From a virus, in IMG/VR virus record IMGVR_UViG_3300042454_000015, positions 1 to 23,509 of that record: a stretch of 23,509 nt of DNA; one strand, 5' to 3'. Made by a program: the position numbers and the translations under genes. The notes beneath the pieces are model-generated. The model had not been told where the DNA came from. It searched no databases and saw only the letters and a list, made by a program, of their open reading frames with translations. Below, in pieces: positions 1 through 8,073 of the stretch (positions are counted from its first letter, which is position 1; every line of letters begins with the position of its first letter).

Positions 1-122
1 TTAAGATTCTTGACCTTGAGGGTAAGTTTACAAAAGAAGAAATAAGTAATATTACAAAAATGATTATATCAGAAGATGAAGCATCTAGAACATTAGCTGA
101 AACAATTATAGAAAATGCTTAA
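1..122 (+). CDS. C-terminal end of an unidentified upstream protein (partial)
   Basis: An open frame enters from the left edge, with codons in phase from base 3, and stops with TAA at 120-122. About 39 residues are visible. They are charged and predicted helical, ending in ...ASRTLAETIIENA. No family can be recognised from so little. Its last codons overlap the ATG of the next gene at 115 by 8 bases, so the two are probably translationally coupled. Confidence 0.6.
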   Translation, partial: KILDLEGKFTKEEISNITKMIISEDEASRTLAETIIENA

Positions 123-387
123 TACAGTAGAAGAAATATTTGGAAATATGCATGATATACAGGAAAGAACTGTACATATGTATACTGGTGCATATGGTAT
201 GGAAATGATATCTCATGCTATGGCTGTAAACAATGCCACTGGTTATTTAGAGTGGGCTATAGAAAGCAACAAAGTTGATAAACAACCTGGAGAAAGATTA
301 ATAGAAATGTTAAACTCTTCAGATCATGATAATTTTAACCTGGCTTTATTAGCCATAGAACAAATGACAAATGAGTATACTATTTAG
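115..387 (+). CDS. small hypothetical protein, 90 aa
   Basis: I do not recognise the family. The product is a small acidic, apparently all-helical soluble protein with several Met residues in the first half (around residues 12-37). It has no signal peptide, membrane segment or cysteine motif. It overlaps the preceding gene by 8 bases and the following nuclease gene by 17 bases (371-387). This tight packing, and codon use like its neighbours, supports a real gene. Its place just before a nuclease and the terminase genes suggests a role late in replication or in packaging, but nothing in the sequence shows that. Confidence 0.6.
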   Translation: MLNTVEEIFGNMHDIQERTVHMYTGAYGMEMISHAMAVNNATGYLEWAIESNKVDKQPGERLIEMLNSSDHDNFNLALLAIEQMTNEYTI

Positions 388-1207
388 TGCTAGTGATCAT
401 TCATACAAAAGTATTGATGATACAGATAACATTGACTGGGTTAGTGTTACTACTTTGATATCACATTTAAAGAAATCTTTTGATGCTAAATCAACAGCTG
501 CAAAAGTTTCTAAAAATAAAAGATCAAAATGGTATGGTATTGAACCAGCTAAAATAGAATCTATTTGGAAAAATGAAGCTGATAGAGCTACTACATTAGG
601 AACATTCTATCATAACCAAAGAGAGACTGATTTATGTTCTCTTGCTTCTATGGAAAGAGAAGGTGTTACTATTCCAATTATAATACCTTCTGGTGAAACA
701 AATGGATTAAGATTTGCACCTATACAGAAACTAGAGGCTGGAATATATCCAGAACATATGGTATATTTAAAGTCTGCAGGTATTTGTGGTCAATCAGATT
801 TAGTAGAAGTAGTTAATGGTAAAGTAAATATCATTGACTATAAGACTAATAAAGAAATTAAGACAGAATCATTTGTAAACTGGGAAGGAGCCTCTGATAA
901 ACTGCTTGAGCCTATAAATCATTTAGATGATTGTAACTTTAATCATTATGCACTACAGCTTAGTATTTATATGTATATTATATTAAAGCATAACCCAAAA
1001 TTAAAACCTGGTAGAATATTTATACACCATGTTATATTTGAACAAGCTGGGGAAGATGATTATGGATATCCTATTACTCAACTAGATAATGATGGTAACC
1101 CAATTGTAAAAGAAGTTATTCCTATTCCTATACCATATTTAGTGGATGAAGTAATTAGTATTATTCATTATTTGCAACAGAATAAACATAAAATTAAAAA
1201 GAAATGA
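371..1207 (+). CDS. PD-(D/E)XK nuclease of the RecB/Cas4-like type
   Basis: The 278-residue product carries the ordered motifs of a RecB/lambda-exonuclease-like nuclease. There is a G-x-x-x-H element at residues 77-81 (GTFYH), a Glu-His at 128-129, an Asp in GQSDLVE (D143), the core IDYKTNK (D156, K158) and a downstream Q-x-x-x-Y helix (Q196, Y200). Together these make the metal-binding D...D-x-K site and its supporting helix. The family cuts or trims DNA ends in recombination, replication or genome processing; which job it does here is inference. Nucleases of this fold are common in crAss-like phages. The start is fixed by overlap with the gene before, and the end overlaps the next gene by ATGA at 1204-1207. 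The terminase follows one gene later, so a role in preparing packaged DNA is possible. Confidence 0.8.
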   Translation: MSILFSASDHSYKSIDDTDNIDWVSVTTLISHLKKSFDAKSTAAKVSKNKRSKWYGIEPAKIESIWKNEADRATTLGTFYHNQRETDLCSLASMEREGVTIPIIIPSGETNGLRFAPIQKLEAGIYPEHMVYLKSAGICGQSDLVEVVNGKVNIIDYKTNKEIKTESFVNWEGASDKLLEPINHLDDCNFNHYALQLSIYMYIILKHNPKLKPGRIFIHHVIFEQAGEDDYGYPITQLDNDGNPIVKEVIPIPIPYLVDEVISIIHYLQQNKHKIKKK

Positions 1208-1719
1208 TAGTAAGATTATTTGATGTACAAAATGGTGTAGTAGTTCCCACAGAACATTGCTATACATTAAAGGCACTTAAGGATGTTATGGATAACTATC
1301 CTGATGATTATCTTAAGATCTATTTGTATTTATTTTATATGACTTGTCCTAATCCAGATATGAATCCTTTCTTTCATACTCCTGAAATAGATAAAGAACA
1401 TATCATATTAACAGAGATTCAAGCAGAATTTTCTACAGAGGACACAGATATATTTATTGCATTAGAATTTTGTAAAAGAATGTATGAGACTCCAACATCT
1501 AGAGCATACAAAGGTATGGCATCTATGTTAGATAGATTAGCTAGATATATGGAAACTACAAGTATTACAGCAGGAAGAGATGGTAACATTAATTCACTAG
1601 TTGCTGCAGCCAAAAACTTTGATCAGATTAGAGCATCATTTAAAGGGGTATATAAAGATCTTCAAGATGAACAATCTAGCAAAGTACGCGGAGGACAGGG
1701 GTTAGCATATGACAGTTAA
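1204..1719 (+). CDS. conserved phage protein in the small-terminase position
   Basis: The 171-residue protein has no motif that names it. The N-terminal half is mixed, with an aromatic stretch around residues 40-57. The C-terminal half is helical and charged, and ends in a basic, glycine-containing segment (KVRGGQGLAYDS). It begins with an ATGA overlap on the nuclease gene and ends 2 bases before terL. Small terminase subunits normally sit directly upstream of the large subunit, so that role is the best guess by position. The usual N-terminal helix-turn-helix is not obvious, so this stays a guess. The sequence looks like proteins I recall upstream of terL in other Bacteroidota phages. Confidence 0.6.
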   Translation: MIVRLFDVQNGVVVPTEHCYTLKALKDVMDNYPDDYLKIYLYLFYMTCPNPDMNPFFHTPEIDKEHIILTEIQAEFSTEDTDIFIALEFCKRMYETPTSRAYKGMASMLDRLARYMETTSITAGRDGNINSLVAAAKNFDQIRASFKGVYKDLQDEQSSKVRGGQGLAYDS

Positions 1720-1721
1720 TT

Positions 1722-3923
1722 ATGAGTGAGATATATCAAGATATACCCTGTTGGGATAATGGTACTTGGACTACAGTTAGTTTTGAGTCTAGAGAAGAAT
1801 ATGCTAATGCTATAAAAGAACTTTTTAAAGAACCAGGTCAGTATCAGTTTGATGAAACAAGTTTTATATTTAATGAACAATCTATAAAATTTAATCAGAA
1901 TAAAGTATACTGCACAGCTCCTTTTAAATCTAAGGATTTTATTACCTACTGGGATAATGAAAAAATTAAATGTAGAAAAGGAGTCTTTTATATAAACAAA
2001 GATAAGAAGTGGTTTATTACTAGAGACTATTACATGTGGTTAAACTTCTTACCTATCTTTGATAAAGAAGAACAAAACTTTGGATTTGCTAAAGTAAGAG
2101 ATGCTCAGTATCACATGGCATTATATGAACTATTAGCAGAACTTAATTATAAGCATGTAGCTATTCTAAAGAAACGTCAGATAGCTTCATCATATTTCCA
2201 CATGTCTAAGTTACTTAATCAACTTTGGTTTGAAGCAGGGGTAACTTTAAAGATGGGAGCTAGTCTTAAGGATTATATTAATGAGAAAGGTTCTTGGAAG
2301 TTTATGTCTGAATATGCAGCATTCTTAAATGAACATACTGCATGGTATAGACCAATGTCTCCGGATAAAGTATTAATGTGGCAACAGAAGATTGAAGTTA
2401 GAAAAGGAGACAGAAAAACAGAAGTAGGTTTAAAGGGTACTATGCAAGGTATGTCTTTTGAGAAAGATCCTACAAATGGTGTAGGGGGTCCGGTAAAATA
2501 CTTCTTTCATGAGGAAGCTGGTATTGCTCCTAAGATGGATTTAACATATGAGTACATGCGTCCAGCAATGGCTTCTGGTTTAATTACTACAGGAATGTTT
2601 ATTGCTGCAGGATCTGTAGGGGATTTATCTCAATGTGAGCCATTAAGAAAAATGATATTGTCTCCTGGAGATAGTGATGTATACGCTGTTGAAACCGATC
2701 TTATTGATTCAAAAGGAACTCATGGTATGTCAGGTTTATTTATTCCTGAGCAATGGTCAATGCCTCCATATATAGATGATTATGGTAATTCACTTGTAGA
2801 AGAAGCATTAAAAGCTTTAGATGAGCAATTTGCAATTTGGAAGAAAGAACTTGATCCAGAAACTTATCAGTTAAGAATATCTCAGAGACCAAGAAACATT
2901 GAAGAAGCTTTTGCACATAGATCTGTATCTGTATTTCCTCCACATCTTGTTGCTGCACAAGCTAGAAGAATAGAAGAGAAAGAATATGCATATGAATACT
3001 TAGATATAACTACAGATGAGAATGGTAAACCTACTGTTAAAGCATCTAATAAACAACCAATTAAAGAATTTCCAATTACTAAAAAGACTGAAGATAAAAC
3101 AGGTTGTTTAGTAGTATGGGAAAGACCAATTAAAGATCCAACATTTGGACAGTACTATGCCTCTATAGATCCTGTTTCCGAGGGAAAAACTACAACCTCT
3201 GAATCATTATGTACTATTTATATTATGAAAGCTCCTGTAGAAGTTACTAAAGTAACAGGAGTAGAAACTGAAACTTACATAGAACCTGATAAGATTGTAG
3301 CTGCATGGTGTGGTAGATTTGATGATCTTAATAAAACACACCAGAGATTAGAATTGATTATAGAATGGTATAATGCATGGACACTTATTGAGAACAATAT
3401 CTCACTATTTATTCAGTATATGATATCCAGAAAGAAACAAAGGTTCTTAGTACCTAAAAGTCAAATCATGTTCTTGAAAGATCTTGGTTCTAATGCTAAC
3501 GTCTTCCAGGAGTATGGATGGAAAAATACAGGCACATTATTTAAACAACATCTTCTTAACTATGCAATAGAGTATACTAAAGAAGAGTTAGATATTGAAA
3601 CAAAAACAGATGGTACAATTGTACGGACAAAGTACGGTATAGAAAGAATACCAGATCCTATGTTATTAGTAGAGATGAGAGAATATGCTCCAGGTGTCAA
3701 TGTGGATAGATTAGTTTCTTTTTGCGCACTTGTAGCATTTATGAGAATACAACAAGCAAATAGAGGTTATGCAAAAAGAGTTATCATGGATGATGCTGCT
3801 AAAAACTTGCAAAAGTCAGAAAATTTGTTTAAATTAGTTAGTAGTCCATTTAGACATATGGGTAAATCATTTTACAAAGGGGATAATAGTCAGAAAAGAT
3901 CACCTTTTAAAAATTTTAAATAA
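1722..3923 (+). CDS. terL: terminase large subunit (packaging ATPase and nuclease)
   Basis: The 733-residue protein is the motor that pumps DNA into the prohead through the portal and cuts the concatemer. The ATPase half shows a Walker A-like element at about 148-158 (ILKKRQIASSY), an acidic Walker B with catalytic Glu at 258-265 (VKYFFHEE) and a coupling-type segment near 294-301 (IAAGSVGD). The nuclease half shows the three acidic motifs of the RNase H-like fold: D483 in YYASIDP, E557 in TLIENN and D662 in NVDRLVS. The Walker A lacks the usual Gly-Lys-Ser/Thr and reads Ala-Ser-Ser. The length is normal for terminases of large Bacteroidota podoviruses. The start lies 2 bases after the preceding stop, and the portal gene follows after 5 bases. 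Confidence 0.93.
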   Translation: MSEIYQDIPCWDNGTWTTVSFESREEYANAIKELFKEPGQYQFDETSFIFNEQSIKFNQNKVYCTAPFKSKDFITYWDNEKIKCRKGVFYINKDKKWFITRDYYMWLNFLPIFDKEEQNFGFAKVRDAQYHMALYELLAELNYKHVAILKKRQIASSYFHMSKLLNQLWFEAGVTLKMGASLKDYINEKGSWKFMSEYAAFLNEHTAWYRPMSPDKVLMWQQKIEVRKGDRKTEVGLKGTMQGMSFEKDPTNGVGGPVKYFFHEEAGIAPKMDLTYEYMRPAMASGLITTGMFIAAGSVGDLSQCEPLRKMILSPGDSDVYAVETDLIDSKGTHGMSGLFIPEQWSMPPYIDDYGNSLVEEALKALDEQFAIWKKELDPETYQLRISQRPRNIEEAFAHRSVSVFPPHLVAAQARRIEEKEYAYEYLDITTDENGKPTVKASNKQPIKEFPITKKTEDKTGCLVVWERPIKDPTFGQYYASIDPVSEGKTTTSESLCTIYIMKAPVEVTKVTGVETETYIEPDKIVAAWCGRFDDLNKTHQRLELIIEWYNAWTLIENNISLFIQYMISRKKQRFLVPKSQIMFLKDLGSNANVFQEYGWKNTGTLFKQHLLNYAIEYTKEELDIETKTDGTIVRTKYGIERIPDPMLLVEMREYAPGVNVDRLVSFCALVAFMRIQQANRGYAKRVIMDDAAKNLQKSENLFKLVSSPFRHMGKSFYKGDNSQKRSPFKNFK

Positions 3924-3928
3924 AGGAT

Positions 3929-6682
3929 ATGCAAATATATAACGCATTAGATTTAAAGAAAGGCGCAAAAGCCAATCACAATAGAATGGGTAGTATTACC
4001 CAACCTTTACAATTTTTATCTAAAAAAGATAAAGATGATGAGTGGGCTGCTTGGAACTTGGATTGGCTTGAATGGAATGGGCTAAAACAAATCCGTAGAA
4101 ATGCCCGCAGGTTAATGAAGAACTATAAACTTGCTAAAGGTATTATTGATAAAACTGATTACATTGTAGAGGAAGACAATGAAATGAGAGACATTGTTGA
4201 GGTGCTTACTAAAGAAGATCAATCTGCTTTAGAGTTAAAGTTCTACCCAATTATTCCAAATGTTATTAATGTCTTAGTAGCTGAATTTGCTAAAAGATCA
4301 ACTAAACTTACATACAGAGCTGTAGATGACTTCTCATATAATGAGATGATGGAACAGAAACGTAAGATGGTTGAGGACACATTAATGGCAGATGCTCAAA
4401 CTAAAATTATGGCTGCATTAGTGGAACAAGGATTAGATCCTAATTCACAAGAAGCTAATGAACAATTACAACCTGATAAATTAAAAACATTACCTGAGAT
4501 TGAAGGATTCTTTAAAAAGGATTACAGATCAATGATAGAACAATGGGCTTCACATCAACATCAAGTAGATACTGAAAGGTTTAGAATTGATGAGTTAGAA
4601 GAAAGAGGTTTCCGTGATATGCTTATTACAGATAGAGAGTTCTGGCATTTCAAAATGATGGAAGATGACTATGAAGTTGAACTGTGGAATCCACCATTAA
4701 CATTCTATCACAAATCTCCAGATGCAAGATATATATCTCAATCTAACTGGGTTGGTAAAGTTGATATGCTTACTGTAGCAGATGTTATTGATAAGTATGG
4801 ATACTTGATGACACAAGAGCAAATGGAAGCATTAGAAGCTATTTATCCTATCAGATCTGCTGGATACTCAGTTGGTGGTATGCAAAATGATGGATCATTC
4901 TATGATGCTACTAAGTCTCATGACTGGAATACTAGCATGCCCTCATTAGCATATAGACAATATACTTCATTTAAAGCTGGTTCTGTATATGATGGTGGAG
5001 ATATAATTAACCAGATCCTTTCAGAAGGTGAAGATTATTATGACCAAGGTACTGCATACTTATTACGTTGTACTACTGCATACTGGAAATCTCAAAGAAA
5101 GGTGGGACATCTTACTAAGATTAATGAGATTGGAGAAGTAGAAACAGAAATTATAACTGAAGATTATAAAATTACAGATAAAGCAATTTATGATACAAGG
5201 TTGTTTAAAAACAAATCTAAAGATAATTTAGTATTTGGAGAACATATTGATTGGATATGGATTAATGAAGTATGGGGTGGTGTAAAAGTTGGACCAAATC
5301 TTCCTTCATTCTGGGGTATGAATAATCCTGGTGGATTCTCTCCTATCTATATTGGTGTAGAAAAGAATCATATTGCACCTCTTAAATTTCAATTTAAAGG
5401 TGATTCAACATTATATGGTTGTAAACTTCCAGTAGAAGGTGCTGTATTCTCAGATAGAAATACTAAGTCTACTGCATTATTAGATCTAATGAAGCCATAC
5501 CAGATTGGATACAATATTGTAAACAATCAGATTGCTGATATTTTAGTGGATGAGTTAGGTACTGTAATTATGTTAGATCAGAATTCATTACCTAGACACT
5601 CATTAGGTGAAGATTGGGGTAAAGGAAATTTATCTAAAGCTTATGTAGCAATGAAGAATTTCCAGATGTTACCTTTAGATACATCTATTACAAATACAGA
5701 GAATGCATTAAACTTTAACCATTTCCAAAAACTAGATCTATCTCAGACAGAAAGATTAATGTCAAGGATACAATTGGCTAATCACTTTAAGCAACAAGCA
5801 TATGAAGTAATTGGAGTTAATCCTCAAAGAATGGGACAACAGTTAGCACAAACAACTGCTACAGGTGTAGAACAAGCAATGGCATCATCTTATGCACAAA
5901 CAGAAGTATTCTTTATACAACATTGTGATTATTTAATGCCAAGAGTGCATCAAATGCGTACAGACTTAGCTCAATATTATAACTCAACTAAACCTTCTGC
6001 AAGATTAACTTACATGACAGGCGCGGATGAGAAAGTAAACTTTGAGATAAATGGTACTGATTTACTGTTGCGTGATTTAAATATCTATGCAACAACTACT
6101 GCAAACCAGAGAGCTATTCTTGAACAGCTTAAACAAATGGCTATGCAGAATAATACTACAGGTGCAAGTATCTATGATCTTGGTAAAATTGTTCAGTCAG
6201 ATTCAATTGCTCAACTTAATACTGTTCTTAAAGCATCTGAACAAAAACAACAACAACAGAAACAAGAAGAACAAGCTTCTCAACAAAAAATGCAAGAACA
6301 ACAACTTGCTGCACAGAAAGAACAAACACAAATGGGGATTGATGCTGAGGCAATTAAAGATGAGAAAAATAGACAAAGAGATATTCTTGTTGCAGAAATT
6401 AGAGCAGCAGGTATGGGATCTATGGTTGATATTAACCAAAACCAAGAATCAGATTATCTTGATGCTATGAAAGAGATTAAGAGCTCACAAGAGTTTCAAG
6501 ATCAAACAAATCTTCAGAGAGAAAAAGAGACTAACCGTATGAATGGTGAGTCACAAAAAAATCAAATTGAAAGAGAAAAGATAGCAGCTCAAAAAGAAAT
6601 TGCTAACAAACAATTACAGATAGCACAAGAAAATAAGAACAAATTTGATGCTCCTGGAAAAAATAAAGAGAATAAAAAATAG
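3929..6682 (+). CDS. portal protein with long glutamine-rich C-terminal tail
   Basis: The 917-residue product is placed as the portal, the dodecameric ring at the head vertex through which DNA passes. Supporting features are its position directly after terL, the large mixed alpha/beta core, and a segment around residues 630-655 (GVNPQRMG followed by ATGVEQAMASS). That segment resembles the region after the stem helices in portals, where a G-x-x-x-x-x-x-G stretch leads into an AtGv-q helix. From about residue 771 to the end the protein is Gln/Lys/Glu-rich and likely coiled coil, with runs such as KQQQQKQEEQ. Such tails can form the barrel or bind scaffold and internal proteins. It is longer than most portals. 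TAAAGGATATG at the start gives one of the few Shine-Dalgarno-like sites here. Confidence 0.88.
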   Translation: MQIYNALDLKKGAKANHNRMGSITQPLQFLSKKDKDDEWAAWNLDWLEWNGLKQIRRNARRLMKNYKLAKGIIDKTDYIVEEDNEMRDIVEVLTKEDQSALELKFYPIIPNVINVLVAEFAKRSTKLTYRAVDDFSYNEMMEQKRKMVEDTLMADAQTKIMAALVEQGLDPNSQEANEQLQPDKLKTLPEIEGFFKKDYRSMIEQWASHQHQVDTERFRIDELEERGFRDMLITDREFWHFKMMEDDYEVELWNPPLTFYHKSPDARYISQSNWVGKVDMLTVADVIDKYGYLMTQEQMEALEAIYPIRSAGYSVGGMQNDGSFYDATKSHDWNTSMPSLAYRQYTSFKAGSVYDGGDIINQILSEGEDYYDQGTAYLLRCTTAYWKSQRKVGHLTKINEIGEVETEIITEDYKITDKAIYDTRLFKNKSKDNLVFGEHIDWIWINEVWGGVKVGPNLPSFWGMNNPGGFSPIYIGVEKNHIAPLKFQFKGDSTLYGCKLPVEGAVFSDRNTKSTALLDLMKPYQIGYNIVNNQIADILVDELGTVIMLDQNSLPRHSLGEDWGKGNLSKAYVAMKNFQMLPLDTSITNTENALNFNHFQKLDLSQTERLMSRIQLANHFKQQAYEVIGVNPQRMGQQLAQTTATGVEQAMASSYAQTEVFFIQHCDYLMPRVHQMRTDLAQYYNSTKPSARLTYMTGADEKVNFEINGTDLLLRDLNIYATTTANQRAILEQLKQMAMQNNTTGASIYDLGKIVQSDSIAQLNTVLKASEQKQQQQKQEEQASQQKMQEQQLAAQKEQTQMGIDAEAIKDEKNRQRDILVAEIRAAGMGSMVDINQNQESDYLDAMKEIKSSQEFQDQTNLQREKETNRMNGESQKNQIEREKIAAQKEIANKQLQIAQENKNKFDAPGKNKENKK

Positions 6683-6697
6683 GCTTAGCCATATAAT

Positions 6698-6714
6698 GTT
6701 AAATAATGTTTAAC
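6698..6714. other. perfect 6-bp inverted repeat after the portal gene
   Basis: GTTAAA at 6698-6703 and TTTAAC at 6709-6714 can pair around a 5-base loop. There is no T-tract after it and the stem is AT-rich, so it is at most a weak terminator or a processing site. It lies between the portal stop and the promoter-like motif. Confidence 0.3.
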
Positions 6715-6735
6715 CCTATAATAAATTTCTCAAGT

Positions 6736-6757
6736 TTAATTTGTATATTATAGTATA
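6736..6757 (+). promoter_or_regulatory. putative late promoter P1 (scaffold and capsid unit)
   Basis: The 92-base gap before the scaffold gene contains TAATTTGTATATTATA (6737-6752) running on into GTATA (6753-6757). The same 16 bases recur before the gene at 18943, and the 14 bases TATATTATAGTATA recur before the gene at 14136. All three copies are intergenic and 29-47 bases upstream of a start codon. The motif does not fit the Bacteroidota housekeeping consensus (TTTG at -33, TAnnTTTG at -7) well, so a phage-modified or phage polymerase is possible. Confidence 0.55.
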
Positions 6758-6774
6758 GATAAAAACCAACAAAA

Positions 6775-8046
6775 ATGGGAGAACCAACAAAAAATCCTGA
6801 TGACGCTCAGGTATTGGACACTACAACGGTAGACCAAGTAGATGTAAATATTGATGAGTTATTTGGTTCACCAGGTGCAGAAAACATTATGCTTCCTGCA
6901 GAAGGTGAAGAAGATAACAAACCAAAATCTTTATTCTCTAACCAGAATGTAGATGTTTCGTTCCTTGACAAGCCAGGTACAACTGCAGAAAGTAAAGCTG
7001 AAAAAGCTGAGATTAAAGCAGATGTAGATGAGGCAATTGCAGAGCTTGATGATTTAATTTCTCAAGAAGAAGATGCAGGTAATAAAGGAAGACCAAAAGT
7101 AGATAAATCTGGTCTTGCTGAGTTAGCACAAAAAATGATTGAAGAAGGTGCTTTAGTTCCTTTTGATGATGACAAACCATTAGAAGATTACACTACTAAA
7201 GATTTCAGAGAATTATTTGAAGCAAACTTTCAAGAAAGAGAAAATGCAATCAGAGAAAATACTCCAAAAGAGTTTTTCCAATCTCTACCTGAAGAACTAC
7301 AAGTAGCTGCAAAATATGTAGCTGATGGTGGTCAAGATTTAAAAGGTCTGTTTAGAACACTTGCTCAAGTAGAAGAAGTGTTTGAATTAGATGCTGATAA
7401 TGAACAACACCAAGAAGAAATAGCAAGACAATATTTGCATGCTACAAACTTTGGTACACCAGAAGAGATTGAAGAAGAAATCAAAGATTGGTTGGATATT
7501 GATAAGCTTGGACAAAAAGCTAGACAATTCAAACCAAAATTGGATAGAATGCATGAAGAAGTTGTAGCACATAAACTTGCTGAGCAAGAGTATAAGAAAC
7601 AACAACAAGCAGAACAAGCTAAAGATTACCAAGATAATGTGTATAATACATTAAGTATAGGTGAACTAGGAGGAGTTAAACTTGACAGAAAAGTTCAAGG
7701 TATGTTATACTCAGGATTAGTACAACCTAATTACCCATCTATCTCTGGTAAACAGACAAACTTGTTAGGACACTTACTTGAGAAGTACCAATTTGTAGAA
7801 CCAAGACATGACCTTATTGCTGAAGCATTATGGTTACTTGCAGATCCAGATGGTTACAAAGGTAAAGTAAGAGAACAAGGTTCTAAAAAAGCTGTAGAAG
7901 ATACAGTAAGAAAATTAAAAACAGAAGAAGCAAGAAAACTTTCAAGCTCTTCAACAAATACTGGTGCAGAAGAAAGCAGAAGACCTGCTTCTAAAGGACC
8001 ACAAAGAACACTTCCTAGACAGAATAACTTGTTTAAGAGGTTTTAA
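6775..8046 (+). CDS. probable head scaffolding protein
   Basis: The 423-residue protein sits between portal and capsid genes, where tailed phages usually encode the scaffold that templates prohead assembly and is later removed. It is rich in Glu, Asp, Gln and Lys. The N-terminal ~110 residues are acidic and low in hydrophobics. The middle (about 205-290) is strongly helical with heptad-like character. The C-terminus is a basic, Ser-rich tail ending in NNLFKRF, like the basic C-terminal arm some scaffolds use to bind capsid subunits. No cysteine is present. No protease motif was found, so scaffold is preferred over scaffold-protease fusion. It follows P1, with an A-rich leader (AACCAACAAAAATG) in place of a Shine-Dalgarno site. 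Confidence 0.65.
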   Translation: MGEPTKNPDDAQVLDTTTVDQVDVNIDELFGSPGAENIMLPAEGEEDNKPKSLFSNQNVDVSFLDKPGTTAESKAEKAEIKADVDEAIAELDDLISQEEDAGNKGRPKVDKSGLAELAQKMIEEGALVPFDDDKPLEDYTTKDFRELFEANFQERENAIRENTPKEFFQSLPEELQVAAKYVADGGQDLKGLFRTLAQVEEVFELDADNEQHQEEIARQYLHATNFGTPEEIEEEIKDWLDIDKLGQKARQFKPKLDRMHEEVVAHKLAEQEYKKQQQAEQAKDYQDNVYNTLSIGELGGVKLDRKVQGMLYSGLVQPNYPSISGKQTNLLGHLLEKYQFVEPRHDLIAEALWLLADPDGYKGKVREQGSKKAVEDTVRKLKTEEARKLSSSSTNTGAEESRRPASKGPQRTLPRQNNLFKRF

Positions 8047-8073
8047 TTAGTAACAAATAAAAACAAATAAATA

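Noticed and set aside
981-1000. TGTATATTATATTAAAG, close to the promoter motif
   Set aside because: It lies within the nuclease gene, encodes YMYIILK, and is likely chance in AT-rich DNA.
6087-6470. 127-residue + strand frame inside the portal gene
   Set aside because: It is a shifted reading of the CAA/AAC-rich portal tail, rich in Asn, Leu and Lys, and overlaps a clear gene in full.
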